A DNA stretch of 64,000 bases. It comes from Desmonostoc muscorum FACHB-395. Its GTDB lineage: Bacteria; Cyanobacteriota; Cyanobacteriia; Cyanobacteriales; Nostocaceae. Both the position numbers and the translations under genes were made by a program. Shown here in pieces: positions 26,485 through 35,335 of this stretch. Each line of letters begins with the position of its first letter. The first letter of the stretch is position 1. The notes below the pieces were generated by a model that saw only the letters and a list, made by a program, of their open reading frames with translations, ran no database searches and was not told the DNA's origin. The stretch lies in NCBI RefSeq assembly GCF_014698035.1, contig NZ_JACJSF010000002.1, positions 124,001 through 188,000 on the forward strand, given 5' to 3'.

Positions 26485-26809
26485 AGAGTAAGTTAATCAA
26501 AAGAAGCAATTTGGAAGTAAACTTTGGGGGATAGCTAGCCTCGGATTAGGTTTTAATGGCTGCACCTGAAAGATAGTTGCTTCTCAGACAAGCCATGCTT
26601 GAACTCCAAAAATACCGAATCTCTAAACACACTGAGTCTCTCAATTCTAGAATAAAAACCTTTGGCTGCTTTTAACGGAGTGTTTACAATTTGGCATCTA
26701 ACGACATCTGAGCCGCTAGAATGAATACAAAAACACCAAGGGAAACCCAGAGGCATTAACAAGCCGATATCGGGTAAAGCTTAGACTAATTAAGGAGTGA
26801 AAAAAGCAG
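26485..26809. other. Divergent intergenic region
   Basis: It separates the minus-strand acidic protein from the plus-strand SufA-like gene and should hold both promoters. GGAGTGAAAAAAGCAG directly before the ATG at 26810 gives a ribosome site (AAGGAG) for the latter. Nothing else is recognised. Confidence 0.5.
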
Positions 26810-27166
26810 ATGACACAAGCAATTCAGTCTCAACAACGCGGAATTCTGTTGAGCGAAGCGGCATTGCACCAGGTAAAATCCCTCCGGGACAAGCAAGGCA
26901 CAGACTTCTGCTTACGGGTAGGAGTCCGTCAGGGTGGCTGTTCTGGGATGTCTTACATGATGGACTTTGAAGACACTAGCAAGATCACCCCGCAGGATGA
27001 AGTTTTTGACTATGATGGCTTCAAAATTGTCAGCGATCGCAAGAGTCTCTTATATCTCTACGGTTTAATGCTCGATTACAGCGATGCCATGATTGGCGGT
27101 GGCTTTCAATTTACTAACCCTAATGCCAACCAAACTTGCGGTTGTGGCAAGTCATTTGGGGTTTAG
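26810..27166 (+). CDS. Iron-sulfur cluster assembly accessory protein (SufA/IscA type)
   Basis: This 118-residue A-type carrier has three conserved cysteines: Cys44 in [10 protein letters not shown], and Cys110 and Cys112 in CGCGKSF. These are the ligands with which SufA/IscA proteins hold iron or a transient cluster and pass it to apoproteins. A good ribosome site (AAGGAG) precedes the ATG. A hairpin follows (27221-27258), then a TPR protein on the same strand. Subtype naming (SufA or IscA) is not possible from sequence alone. Confidence 0.92.
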   Translation: MTQAIQSQQRGILLSEAALHQVKSLRDKQGTDFCLRVGVRQGGCSGMSYMMDFEDTSKITPQDEVFDYDGFKIVSDRKSLLYLYGLMLDYSDAMIGGGFQFTNPNANQTCGCGKSFGV

Positions 27167-27220
27167 CCAAGAGGAGCCGATCGCGTGCGAGGTTTTCCAA
27201 AATTGATTGAACTCGCCCTC

Positions 27221-27258
27221 AATAGTCAAGAGTCAAGGTTTTCTAACTCTTGACTATT
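27221..27258. terminator. Strong hairpin after the SufA-like gene
   Basis: AATAGTCAAGAGT (27221-27233) and ACTCTTGACTATT (27246-27258) form a perfect 13-bp stem with a 12-nt loop. No long T-run follows, and degenerate TGACTATT repeats continue to 27300, so it may be a repeat-family hairpin rather than a true terminator. Confidence 0.55.
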
Positions 27259-27298
27259 GGCCTATGACTATTGAATCATGGCTAATGACTATTAACTA

Positions 27299-27742
27299 AT
27301 GATTATTGACAAACTTACTATGACTCAAACAGTTGAATCCCTGTTTGATACAGGCTTAGAACGCTATAAAGCAGGAGAGGCAGTAGATTCTTTAATCCCT
27401 GTATTTAAAGAAGTGTGCGATCGCGCTCCTAAAACGAGTGCTGCTTGGATCTGTTTGGCGTGGTTGTATCTACTCGATAACAAGCCCAACTTGGCTTACA
27501 AAGCTGCACAGAAGGCTGTCAAGTTAAATCCACAAGACCCACAGGCTAGGGTCAATCTCGCTTTAGCAATGCTGGAAACAGGTCAAAAAGGTTTACGAGA
27601 ACATATTGACATTGCACAGCAGCTAATTTTTGTCAATGAAGAATGGCGCGATGAAATAAAAAGCAGTATCGAAGACGGTTTAACTAGAAAACCAGATTGG
27701 CAAAGTTTAACAAAAGTCAAAAATTGGCTGTTGGAGGAGTGA
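27299..27742 (+). CDS. TPR-repeat protein
   Basis: This protein has 147 residues from 27299, or 140 from the ATG at 27320 (MTQTVESLFDTGLERYKAGE), which is equally plausible. It has at least two tetratricopeptide repeats, with the consensus positions visible in AAWICLAWLYLLDNKPNLAYKAAQKAVKLNPQDPQARVNLALAMLETG (key W, G/A, Y and P residues). TPRs are protein-binding scaffolds. Its place behind the iron-sulfur carrier suggests, but does not prove, a role with it. A palindrome follows the stop at 27753. Confidence 0.85.
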   Translation: MIIDKLTMTQTVESLFDTGLERYKAGEAVDSLIPVFKEVCDRAPKTSAAWICLAWLYLLDNKPNLAYKAAQKAVKLNPQDPQARVNLALAMLETGQKGLREHIDIAQQLIFVNEEWRDEIKSSIEDGLTRKPDWQSLTKVKNWLLEE

Positions 27743-27752
27743 GAAGTTAAGA

Positions 27753-27780
27753 GTAGAGATGCGATTAATCGCGTCTCTAC
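27753..27780. repeat. Interspersed palindrome
   Basis: GTAGAGATGCGATTAATCGC is followed by GTCTCTAC, a near-perfect palindrome of the family at 3656-3675. It again sits just after a stop codon and could act as a terminator. Confidence 0.75.
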
Positions 27781-27880
27781 AGGAGTGAGGAGTTAAATTC
27801 AAGTCGAGAACTCTAACTTCTAACTTATCCGTAACTGAGTTAGCAGTCATAAAATTTTGGGCAATTAGACAACAGGGTAG

Positions 27881-28129
27881 ATGAAAGATAAATTGTTAAA
27901 TTGGCTAAACACAATTTTAGTCGCAGATGTTTTTTTAGTTTTGTTTGGCTTTGTTTGGTTAGCGATCGCAGCGATCGGTGATTCTGTGGGAGTAAATTTG
28001 GGTTTAGATTTGTGGCATCAACTTTGGCAACCCGTATTTAACCCAGCGATCGGCATCCTCATGGGCGGTGCAATTCTCAGTGGTATTATCAGTTGGGTTT
28101 CCAAAAAATTTCTCTCTAGTCAAGAATAA
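27881..28129 (+). CDS. Small conserved membrane protein
   Basis: This 82-residue protein has two hydrophobic helices, about residues 13-35 and 52-75. The loop holds GVNLGLDLWHQLWQPVFNPAIG. No signal peptide separate from the first helix is seen. Both ends appear to face the cytoplasm by the positive charges at the C-terminus (SKKF). Function unknown; the start is the only ATG in the region with open frame. Confidence 0.75.
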   Translation: MKDKLLNWLNTILVADVFLVLFGFVWLAIAAIGDSVGVNLGLDLWHQLWQPVFNPAIGILMGGAILSGIISWVSKKFLSSQE

Positions 28130-28238
28130 AGTGATTGGGGATTGAAAAGAGGCAGAGGGGCAGGGTGCTGCTCTTGCTGAGGGGAAAACTATTCTCCCTT
28201 GCTCCCTACTCCCTTGCCTCTTCCCCATTCCCCTTGAC

Positions 28239-29159
28239 CTACGCAAGAATTTGTCTTAGTGCTGACTCTAAATTAGGATATTTGTACTCAAATCCTGTTT
28301 CCACGGTGCGCTTAGGAAGGACTTGCTGACCTTCTAAAACTACTATAGCCCCGTCTCCTAAAAGAGCTTCGATCGCAAAAGCCGGAACTGGCAACCAAGA
28401 AGGACGATTCATCACTTGTCCCAACGTTTGGCTTAAATCTGCCATTCGGACTGGGTTAGGGGCAGTAGCATTGTATATGCCTTCTATTTCCGGTTTAGTT
28501 AAAGCTTGCATAATCAAGTTAACTAAATCGTCTATGTGAATCCATGAAAACCACTGCTGACCACTGCCAATGGGGCCACCAGCGAAGAGTTTAAAAGGCG
28601 GAATCATTTTACCTAAAGCCCCACCATTGCCTAGAACAATCCCAAAACGCAGAATTACCAGTCGTACACCAGCATCTTTTACCTTTGTCGCCTCTGCTTC
28701 CCAGGCTTGGCAGACCTGGGCGAGAAAATCGTTACCAGATTGGCTTGTTTCATCAAAGTTTGCCGTTTCACTGGTGCCGTAGTAGCCAATAGCCGAAGCA
28801 TTAATTAACACAGTTGGCTTGGGGTTAGCATTGACTATTGCTTCAACTATTTTTTGTGTGCCTAACTTTCGGCTATTGAGGATTTCTTGTTTGCGTTCTG
28901 GTGTCCAGCGCCCTTCACCAATAGGTTCTCCTGCCAGATTAACTACACCATCACAACTAGCTATGACACTTTGCCAAGAACCAGATGTATTTGGTGTATA
29001 GGCAACAATTTCTACATTGGGGAAAGCCTCAGATGGAAAAACCTTTTGAGCAAAGGCGGTGTTCCGAGTTAATACTACTATTTTATGACCTTTTCCGTGG
29101 AGTCGTTGTACCAAAAGACTACCGACAAATCCTGTTGCTCCAGTAATTGCTACTTTCAT
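28239..29159 (-). CDS. TIGR01777 family NAD(P)-dependent epimerase (SulA-like)
   Basis: This 306-residue extended short-chain dehydrogenase starts with the dinucleotide motif VAITGATGFVGSLLVQRL. VVNLAGEPIGEGRWTPERK and SAIGYYG (the Tyr of the YxxxK-type site is replaced by a YYG context typical of this subfamily) identify the TIGR01777 group. The group includes the plant/cyanobacterial SulA homologue reported to affect cell or plastid division. Its reaction is not established. The C-terminal domain has LPVPAFAIEALLGDGA, also typical. Confidence 0.88.
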   Translation of the reverse strand: MKVAITGATGFVGSLLVQRLHGKGHKIVVLTRNTAFAQKVFPSEAFPNVEIVAYTPNTSGSWQSVIASCDGVVNLAGEPIGEGRWTPERKQEILNSRKLGTQKIVEAIVNANPKPTVLINASAIGYYGTSETANFDETSQSGNDFLAQVCQAWEAEATKVKDAGVRLVILRFGIVLGNGGALGKMIPPFKLFAGGPIGSGQQWFSWIHIDDLVNLIMQALTKPEIEGIYNATAPNPVRMADLSQTLGQVMNRPSWLPVPAFAIEALLGDGAIVVLEGQQVLPKRTVETGFEYKYPNLESALRQILA

Positions 29160-29459
29160 TCATTTTCTACCTCAGCCAAACTCTTATTGTAAAGTTTTTG
29201 ATCAGACTTTCAGCCTACAGCACTTTCTTTGTGGATAGAACAGATGCAACTGTATCAGACGCAAATAATAGCTAAAACCCTGATTCTAAAGTAGCGGCTA
29301 TTCATTAATTGCCCGTACAGCGCGTAGTTTTGCGTAAGTCAGATGTATATCTGGTGATGCCTAATCTCAAAACTCAAAAACTTTGCTTTTTGAATGACTT
29401 TCCGTTTAGATGCTTCAGTATTATAGGATGGACGGAGTGTTGCAAGGCGTGGGGCTATT
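29160..29459. other. Divergent intergenic region
   Basis: It contains a fragment TTTTGCGTAAGTC of the TTAGGACTTACGCA repeat at about 29329. Nothing else is recognised; a spurious ORF (29309-29500) overlaps the next gene. Confidence 0.45.
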
Positions 29460-29807
29460 ATGGCTCGCTATACCTGTTCGTTTATTGTTTCTGTTGCTAG
29501 TGACCATCTGTTGCCGTTACTTGTAGAACTTCTACAGGACTGTCAGTTGGATATTCAATACCACACGGGCGATTACATTATCGCTCGTCAGACTCCTGGT
29601 AATGTTCCTTTTCCTAAATTGATCACAGTAGAAGTACTGGTTGATAAATCAAAATCTACTGAAACAGAAACCCGGATGAGTATTGTGATTAAAAATGAAG
29701 AACTACCTCTCCAACTAGATAATTACTGCCGACAAATGTTTGAATTCATCAAGCAGGCTATAGAAAGTAGCCGTCATTGGCATTTGATTGAAAGTATTGC
29801 AGGATAG
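29460..29807 (+). CDS. Conserved hypothetical protein
   Basis: This 115-residue soluble protein has a beta-alpha look: RYTCSFIVSV, then LLPLLVELLQDCQLDIQYHTGDYIIARQ, then a strand-rich middle ending RMSIVIKNEE and a C-terminal helix (YCRQMFEFIKQAIES). It resembles the small cyanobacterial proteins of a single alpha/beta domain, but I recognise no named family. The start ATG follows a short gap with no clear ribosome site. A hairpin (29822-29858) closes it. Confidence 0.72.
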   Translation: MARYTCSFIVSVASDHLLPLLVELLQDCQLDIQYHTGDYIIARQTPGNVPFPKLITVEVLVDKSKSTETETRMSIVIKNEELPLQLDNYCRQMFEFIKQAIESSRHWHLIESIAG

Positions 29808-29821
29808 CTTTGGTAATTAAA

Positions 29822-29858
29822 TTGACAATCCCACGGCTTTAAGCCGTGAGAGTGTCAA
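29822..29858. terminator. Nested hairpin between convergent genes
   Basis: The inner stem CACGGCT/AGCCGTG (29832-29848) is enclosed by TTGACA/TGTCAA (29822-29827 and 29853-29858). It lies between convergent stops at 29807 and 29880, so a bidirectional terminator is likely. Confidence 0.65.
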
Positions 29859-29879
29859 ATTGTGGTTGGTAGTTATAAT

Positions 29880-30377
29880 TCAATCTCCCAGATCCTCTAA
29901 ATCCTCGGCCATACCGGGGTTTATTAGTGTAATGTCATACTCGCTTGAATCCGTTTGTCCCAAACGCTGAGTGTTTTTTAAAAGGTAATAAATGGCACGA
30001 ACCTGAGGGCCAAAAACGATCTCGTCTTCATTTCTGAGATCGTGGTTTGGTATTTTACGTCCATTAATCATCAAACCGTTGGAACTAGCCTTACCTTTGG
30101 CATCGCCATCTACAATCCGGTAATAGTAGCTATGACTATTATGTTCTCGTGGCAATCTGACTAATGTGGCATGGCGGCGGGAGACAAACTGAGACATCAA
30201 ACGGATATTACACTCGCGGTCTCTACCGATAGAGTAGACGGGTTGCTCCAGAGAAAATTCTTTGCGACCTTGATCGTCTTCAATAATCAGTAGATGGTTT
30301 TCATTAGTTTCTGCTGCCATTGACAAATCGGTGGAAATGTGATTTAACAAGATTTGTTTCGTATCGTATTTTGCCAT
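29880..30377 (-). CDS. FHA-domain protein
   Basis: This 165-residue protein has a forkhead-associated domain from about residue 30 to 135. Marks are YSIGRDRECNIRL, the SRRHATLVR motif with the phosphothreonine-contacting Ser and Arg, and SSNGLMINGRKI with the NG turn. FHA domains read phosphothreonine, so it should act in Ser/Thr kinase signalling. It also has a short N-terminal tail (QILLNHISTDLSMAAETNEN) and an acidic C-terminus (MAEDLEDLGD). No kinase is adjacent. Confidence 0.9.
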   Translation of the reverse strand: MAKYDTKQILLNHISTDLSMAAETNENHLLIIEDDQGRKEFSLEQPVYSIGRDRECNIRLMSQFVSRRHATLVRLPREHNSHSYYYRIVDGDAKGKASSNGLMINGRKIPNHDLRNEDEIVFGPQVRAIYYLLKNTQRLGQTDSSEYDITLINPGMAEDLEDLGD

Positions 30378-30680
30378 TTTCGGGCACCGTCAGTCTGTGG
30401 TGCTAATCTAAATAAGCTTTAAAATTGCATAATACCTTGAAAGAGTAGAACTTGGTCGTTCTACTCCAGTAGCTATGATAGCTTTTGTAGGTGTCTGAAC
30501 AGGCTTTGTGATCTGCGTAAAACCTGAACATCGACTCAGTGTAACAAATAATTACGAATTCGTAATGACGTTCTCTACAAGAAGCAAGCTACGCACAGCG
30601 TCTCGTAGAGAACGTCATTAGTAATTACGAATTAAAAATTGTTAAGTTGAGATGGGAAATTTTAGGTTCAACAAAGTATT
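30378..30680. other. Gene-free stretch with a large inverted repeat
   Basis: TAATGACGTTCTCTAC (30563-30578) is perfectly inverted at 30605-30620. The loop carries the interspersed motif AAGCAAGCTACGCACAGCG. Outer flanks TTACGAATTCGTAA and AATTACGAATT extend the structure to about 30550-30633. Confidence 0.65.
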
Positions 30681-33140
30681 CTACGAGTGACGAGCTAATC
30701 GCCTTAATAATATTGAGTTTGTGACGACGCTAACAGAGCTAAAAGCCATTAATGCAGCAGCACCAGATGGGTTAAGGACAAAACCCAGACTAGGGAACAA
30801 AACACCTGCTGCTAAAGGAATACCAACTGTATTATATGCAAAAGCCCAGAATAAATTTTGGCGGATTTTGTTGAAGGTGGCGCGACTAAGCTGAATAGAT
30901 TCGACTACATCGTTTAAGCGATCGCGCATTAGGACAATTTCAGCCGTTTCCATCGCCACATCTGTCCCGGAGTGTAAAGCAATTCCTACATCTGCTTGGG
31001 ATAAAGCTGGAGCATCATTGATTCCATCTCCGACCATTGCCACTACCGAGTGGGTAGTAGGGGGTGAAGAGTTAGGAGTTCCTTTTGTCGTCCCTGCTTG
31101 TTGTAAAGACTTGATTGCATCTGCTTTTTTCGCTGGGGGAACACCTGCTATGACATCAGCACTATCTAATCCTAATTGTTTGGCTATGGCGCTAGCTGCT
31201 TCTTTGCGATCGCCACTGAGCAACATTACCCGTAATCCCATCTGACGCAACTTGTCTACAGTGGATTGGGCATCTGGTCTGAGGGTATCAGAAACAGCAA
31301 TTAGTCCGGCTAGAGTTCCCCCAACGGCTACGCAAACGACTGTTTTACCATCTGTTGCCAAATCCTGTGCTACCTGTTGTGCAGTTTCACTAATGGCAAT
31401 ACCATGCCAGCTTAACCAGTCCCAGTTACCCAAAAGTACAACTGTTTCCTCCACCACAGCAGACACTCCTAATCCTGGTTCCGTGTGAAAGTCCACAGCT
31501 TCTGGAATAGATAACTGTTGCCGCAGTGCTTCTTGCTGAATCGCTTTTGCTAGGGGGTGATGAGTACCACTTTCTACGGCTGTTGCTAGTTGGATTAAGG
31601 ATTGGGTATTGAGAATTGGGCTGTTATTCTCTGCCTCTTCCCCAGTTCCCAATTGCTCGATTAACAGACAATCTGTAACGATAGGATGACCTGTGGTCAG
31701 AGTGCCAGTTTTATCAAATACTACGGTGTCTAACTGGTGTACTTTTTCTAAAACATCGCCGCCTTTGATTAACAAACCTCGTTCTGCGCCCATAGCAGTC
31801 CCAACAAGAATAGCTGTTGGGGTAGCAAGCCCTAAAGCACAGGGACAGGCGACTACCATAACAGCGATCGCTAGTTTTAAACTAATTAATAAAGGGGAGT
31901 GGGGAGCTTGATGTGTAGCGTGGCTCATCATCTCCATCTCACCAGACATGGTGATATCAGTCCAAATATGAGTGCCGAAAAAGTACCAAAAGACAAATGT
32001 TAATAAAGATGCTGTTAGCACCCCGTAGGTAAAGTAACCAGCTACTGTATCGGCTAATTTTTGTACTGGGGCTTTCCGAGTTTGGGCAGCTTCTACTAAA
32101 GCAACAATTTGAGCTAGAGTTGTATCACTTCCAATCCGGGTTGTCTGAATAGCGATCGCTCCTGACTGGTTTAGTGTCCCCCCTGTCACCGAATCTCCAG
32201 GTTGCTTAATTACTGGCACTGCTTCCCCAGTCAACATGGATTCATCGACTGTTGTTTGACCAAGCACCACTTCACCATCGACAGGAATTTTATCACCTGG
32301 CAGCACTTGTAACCATTCACCAACCCGCACCTGTTCGGCAGGAATCTCTACACTAGAAGATCCCACTCCTCCTTTTTCTGGGTTGGCAATCAATCGCGCT
32401 ACCTGTGGCTGGAGTGCTAGTAATTTCCTAAATGCAGCAGCAGCGCGACCTCTAGCTTGTTGCTCTAATGTTCTTCCCAAAAGAATAAAGCCCAGCATCA
32501 TGACTGGTTCGTCAAAGAAGCACTCCCAACCCATTTGGGGAAAGAGCAGCGCTACTAAACTCGCAATGTAGGCTGTCAGCGTTCCCAATCCGATCAGAGT
32601 GTTCATGTTAGGCGCATTTCGCCGCCAGCCTAGCCAGCCATCTACTAAAATCGGGCGACCGGGAATTAATAACGCCACTGTAGCCAATCCACAGTGAAAC
32701 CAAATGTTATTTAACAGTGGCAGCACTGAGCTACCAAGATTACCAAAATGTCCACTTCCCGACAATAACAGCAACATTGCAGCGATCGCCAACTGCCTAA
32801 CAGAAGACCGCATTTCTCGGCGTTGTCGTTCTGCTGGATCTGGTAAGGTAGATATTTCGCCTGCTACTGTGCCCCTAGCTTTTCGGGGTTGAGTTGGAAA
32901 TCCAACCGCTGTTAATCTCTCTGCTAGTGCATCTGCATCTACCGCACCAGTTTCTGACTCTACAACTGCTACCTCTGTGGCCAGGTTCACACAGGCACTC
33001 TTGACTCCTGGATGTTGGGTTAGCTGTCGTTCTACCGCGTTCACACACCCAGCACACTTCATACCTCCAACATCGAGAATAATTTTCTCTAAAATTGGGT
33101 CAAGTTCTGGGGCTAGCTTAGTTTTTGGGACAAGTTGCAT
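30681..33140 (-). CDS. ctaA: Copper-translocating P1B-type ATPase (CtaA/PacS type)
   Basis: This 819-residue pump has one N-terminal heavy-metal domain (GGMKCAGC, metal-binding CxxC), then paired membrane segments, [13 protein letters not shown] (metal-binding CPC), the phosphorylation site DKTGTLT, HP locus THHPLAKAI and [10 protein letters not shown]. The AYN in membrane segment 7 and MAFSS in segment 8 match Cu(I) ATPases (P1B-1). Cyanobacteria use CtaA (plasma membrane) and PacS (thylakoid) to deliver copper to plastocyanin and oxidase. The GMKCAGC sequence suggests CtaA to me, with moderate certainty. A His/Met-rich loop ([21 protein letters not shown]) lies between segments. No copper sensor is adjacent. 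Confidence 0.88.
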   Translation of the reverse strand: MQLVPKTKLAPELDPILEKIILDVGGMKCAGCVNAVERQLTQHPGVKSACVNLATEVAVVESETGAVDADALAERLTAVGFPTQPRKARGTVAGEISTLPDPAERQRREMRSSVRQLAIAAMLLLLSGSGHFGNLGSSVLPLLNNIWFHCGLATVALLIPGRPILVDGWLGWRRNAPNMNTLIGLGTLTAYIASLVALLFPQMGWECFFDEPVMMLGFILLGRTLEQQARGRAAAAFRKLLALQPQVARLIANPEKGGVGSSSVEIPAEQVRVGEWLQVLPGDKIPVDGEVVLGQTTVDESMLTGEAVPVIKQPGDSVTGGTLNQSGAIAIQTTRIGSDTTLAQIVALVEAAQTRKAPVQKLADTVAGYFTYGVLTASLLTFVFWYFFGTHIWTDITMSGEMEMMSHATHQAPHSPLLISLKLAIAVMVVACPCALGLATPTAILVGTAMGAERGLLIKGGDVLEKVHQLDTVVFDKTGTLTTGHPIVTDCLLIEQLGTGEEAENNSPILNTQSLIQLATAVESGTHHPLAKAIQQEALRQQLSIPEAVDFHTEPGLGVSAVVEETVVLLGNWDWLSWHGIAISETAQQVAQDLATDGKTVVCVAVGGTLAGLIAVSDTLRPDAQSTVDKLRQMGLRVMLLSGDRKEAASAIAKQLGLDSADVIAGVPPAKKADAIKSLQQAGTTKGTPNSSPPTTHSVVAMVGDGINDAPALSQADVGIALHSGTDVAMETAEIVLMRDRLNDVVESIQLSRATFNKIRQNLFWAFAYNTVGIPLAAGVLFPSLGFVLNPSGAAALMAFSSVSVVTNSILLRRLARHS

Positions 33141-33275
33141 GGCAAGTGTTTAGATTCGCTACAGAAATTCAACGCCTGACTAAAAGCGTCTCTAATTTGA
33201 GCGTAGGCTAAATATGGAACTACGACTGTATGTCAACCCTATTAAATTTCTTAATTTATCGTACTTCGCTAAGGG

Positions 33276-33470
33276 TCACTGACGACTCCAGCGTAGATAA
33301 GTCACATAAATGATAGCTGTAACCTGCATTGGCATCAGGACAATCAGGCTTTTCCAAAAATTGTGAATTTCCAAATTAGACATGGCGCTGAAATAGCCAA
33401 AGCCCAACAACAAGAAGAGTATCCAGATCAGCTGTTTACGTTTGATGGTTAGCATAGCAGTAGGATTCAT
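33276..33470 (-). CDS. Small membrane protein
   Basis: This 64-residue protein has two hydrophobic helices (about residues 12-30 and 38-58) with basic residues at both ends (IKRKQ and RWSRQ). An internal Met at residue 6 is a possible shorter start. No family is recognised. The gap to the DUF2752 gene is 70 bp on the same strand, so the two may be cotranscribed. Confidence 0.55.
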   Translation of the reverse strand: MNPTAMLTIKRKQLIWILFLLLGFGYFSAMSNLEIHNFWKSLIVLMPMQVTAIIYVTYLRWSRQ

Positions 33471-33540
33471 AATTTTTTAACAAAAAGCTCTAGTTATACC
33501 TAGAAATCTGCACAGAATACACAATAGCTTTCATGAATAG

Positions 33541-33891
33541 TTACTCAAGAAAGAAGTTTACCCAAGGGAGAGTTGATAAATTTTCTGCCAGTGCTGCAAC
33601 CAAATTGCCTTGGGAAATAGCCATAAAGGAGCGAGTCATCCCACAAGTGGGACATGGAATTCCAGTTAAATGCTGGATAGGACAAACTAAGAATCCTACT
33701 CTATAACCTTGGTGATAAAAATAAGTAGCAAGTAGGGGTGTACAGGAGAATCCTAGTAAACCCCACCGAACTAATTTCCCTTCGTATGACAAAGGATAAG
33801 GAGATAATTCAAACGGCAAAAACAATTTTAGATGGAGGGAGTTAAAACCAGCCTTTCTTTTCGACAATGTAAGTATTGAGGAATTCTTCAT
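33541..33891 (-). CDS. DUF2752 family protein, possibly truncated
   Basis: This 116-residue protein has the family core CPIQHLTGIPCPTCGMTRSFMAISQGN, with the CPTCGMTR signature. A hydrophobic N-terminal segment lies before it. The usual C-terminus (a PLG block and another membrane segment) is missing: the ORF ends 18 residues after the core. In the next frame the DNA reads SPLGKLLS before a stop, which looks like the family continuation and suggests a frameshift. The ATG start overlaps the upstream TM2 gene by 50 bases; a shorter start is possible. DUF2752 genes often neighbour TM2 genes, as here. Confidence 0.65.
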   Translation of the reverse strand: MKNSSILTLSKRKAGFNSLHLKLFLPFELSPYPLSYEGKLVRWGLLGFSCTPLLATYFYHQGYRVGFLVCPIQHLTGIPCPTCGMTRSFMAISQGNLVAALAENLSTLPWVNFFLE

Positions 33892-34108
33892 CAGTCTTGG
33901 TTAAGTAAATGATACCTTCAACCAAACCGACAATCCCCATCACTGCTCCACCCAAACCAAATGTGAGTATGGTAACGAGCAGCATGATTAGACCTTGAGT
34001 AGTGTAACCAAGAATAAACTTGTGAATACCTAAAGCTCCTAACAAGATAGCGCAAATACCAGCAGCAATTTTTTTGCTGCTAGCATCACTGGGGTTGACA
34101 TTAGACAC
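33842..34108 (-). CDS. TM2 domain protein (copy 1)
   Basis: This 88-residue protein has the TM2 fold: two membrane helices with the GALGIHKFILGYTTQGL motif in the first, and a second (MGIVGLVEGIIYL). The C-terminus TYIVEKKGWF matches the second TM2 copy. TM2 domains are small membrane modules of unclear function. It overlaps the DUF2752 ORF by 50 bases and is a paralogue of the gene at 34454. Confidence 0.88.
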   Translation of the reverse strand: MSNVNPSDASSKKIAAGICAILLGALGIHKFILGYTTQGLIMLLVTILTFGLGGAVMGIVGLVEGIIYLTKTDEEFLNTYIVEKKGWF

Positions 34109-34453
34109 TATGAGAATACTCCTCAGCTATAAATGACATTCCCAATGTTAATGTAATTATTCTTACTTAGCATCTACATATCTCTCATTAGTAATAAATT
34201 GTCAGATTTAATCTAGTTCAGGAGACAAATAAGCACTAAGTGTTACTGGAAACAAATTCGGAAATCCAGTATTAACAAACTTATAGAACTTACGCAAACA
34301 CTAGCCGAAACCCTTGTTTTCATGTAGATGCAAAACTTTTCCCACAGGGTATTGCCCCTAAAAGTTGTAGTTTTCCGTCAGCACTAACTTATTCTAAAGA
34401 TACACTCAAAATATATAACTTTACAGAGCAACCCAAATGGGAAATCTAAGTTT
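34109..34453. other. Intergenic stretch between the TM2 genes
   Basis: A partial AACTTACGCA motif of the TTAGGACTTACGCA repeat is at about 34288-34297. Otherwise nothing is recognised. Confidence 0.45.
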
Positions 34454-34729
34454 TTAGAACCAGCCCTGCTTATTCACAAAGTAGGTATTTACAAATTCTT
34501 CAGGGGACTTATTCAAATAGATCATGCCTTCTATTAAACCTACGAGTTGCATAATTAACAAGGCAATACCGTAGGTGAAAGAACCCGCTACTACAGAAAC
34601 TACCAACATGATAAAGCCTTCTGGAGCGTATCCTAGAATAAATTTATGAACCCCAAATCCTCCAAGGATAATGCCACAGTAACCAGCTAGAAGTTGTTTG
34701 GTAGGGTGACTGGGGTTGAGATTTGACAT
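34454..34729 (-). CDS. TM2 domain protein (copy 2)
   Basis: This 91-residue paralogue of the preceding TM2 protein shares the N-terminus (NLNPSH versus NVNPSD), GGFGVHKFILGYAPEGF, and the C-terminal FVNTYFVNKQGWF. The middle differs, with SVVAGSFTYGIALLIMQLVGLIEGMIYL. The two are a clear duplicated pair, and one or both may act with the DUF2752 protein. Confidence 0.88.
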   Translation of the reverse strand: MSNLNPSHPTKQLLAGYCGIILGGFGVHKFILGYAPEGFIMLVVSVVAGSFTYGIALLIMQLVGLIEGMIYLNKSPEEFVNTYFVNKQGWF

Positions 34730-35335
34730 ATTAAATGCTGCTCCTTGATAAGTAAGTGAGATATAAAAATAAAGTCTTTATTGTAATCAAAGCAAATAGA
34801 TTTACTTGCTTAATAAATAGATTTTTAATTTTTTCAGTACAAGTAGGCCCCAAAATGACTAAAATCAGCGTGCTTCTGTTCTAGAGGAGACGCTAAAATG
34901 TCTTGCGGCATAGCTTGAAAATCTGGCGCTCCTTAATAAATTTTGGTGGATTGGATGACTGCAAACTCTGTTGCAGAAGTTTTGCACATTTTCAAGTCAG
35001 ACATTTGGTCTTGAGAAAAATAAATCTCAATAATCATCAAAAACTGCTATACCACTTTTTACAAGTACATCAGTATTATTTCCGGGTTTTTTTATGAGCG
35101 CTTCCACTGGTAGTGAAACGCCATTGCACCAATGACAAGATTCAGTTATTGGCTAAAATCACCCGGATAAGAATAAATGCTTAACTAGATATTTTGTTGT
35201 CTATGTTAACAGCATTATTTGAATTGGCTTTTCAGCTAGTATTTATGCTTGTAACCAATTAGAACCAGTAAATTGTTCTTACATAAGCAGATAAAATCAG
35301 ATATTTACATTTTTAGCAACAGTGCAATATAAGTA
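34730..35335. other. AT-rich gene-free region
   Basis: A short ORF here (34903-35097) is judged spurious. Repeat remnants (GAGGAGACGCTAAAATGTCTTGCGGCATAGC, about 34884-34914, key residues GGAGACGC and GCGGCATAGC) belong to an interspersed family. No other feature is seen. Confidence 0.45.

Noticed and set aside
26553-26762. 69-codon minus-strand ORF upstream of the SufA-like gene
   Set aside because: It covers the divergent promoter region and has no family resemblance.
34903-35097. 64-codon plus-strand ORF
   Set aside because: Cys/His/Leu-rich unpatterned translation, overlapping interspersed repeat remnants; no ribosome site and no domain.
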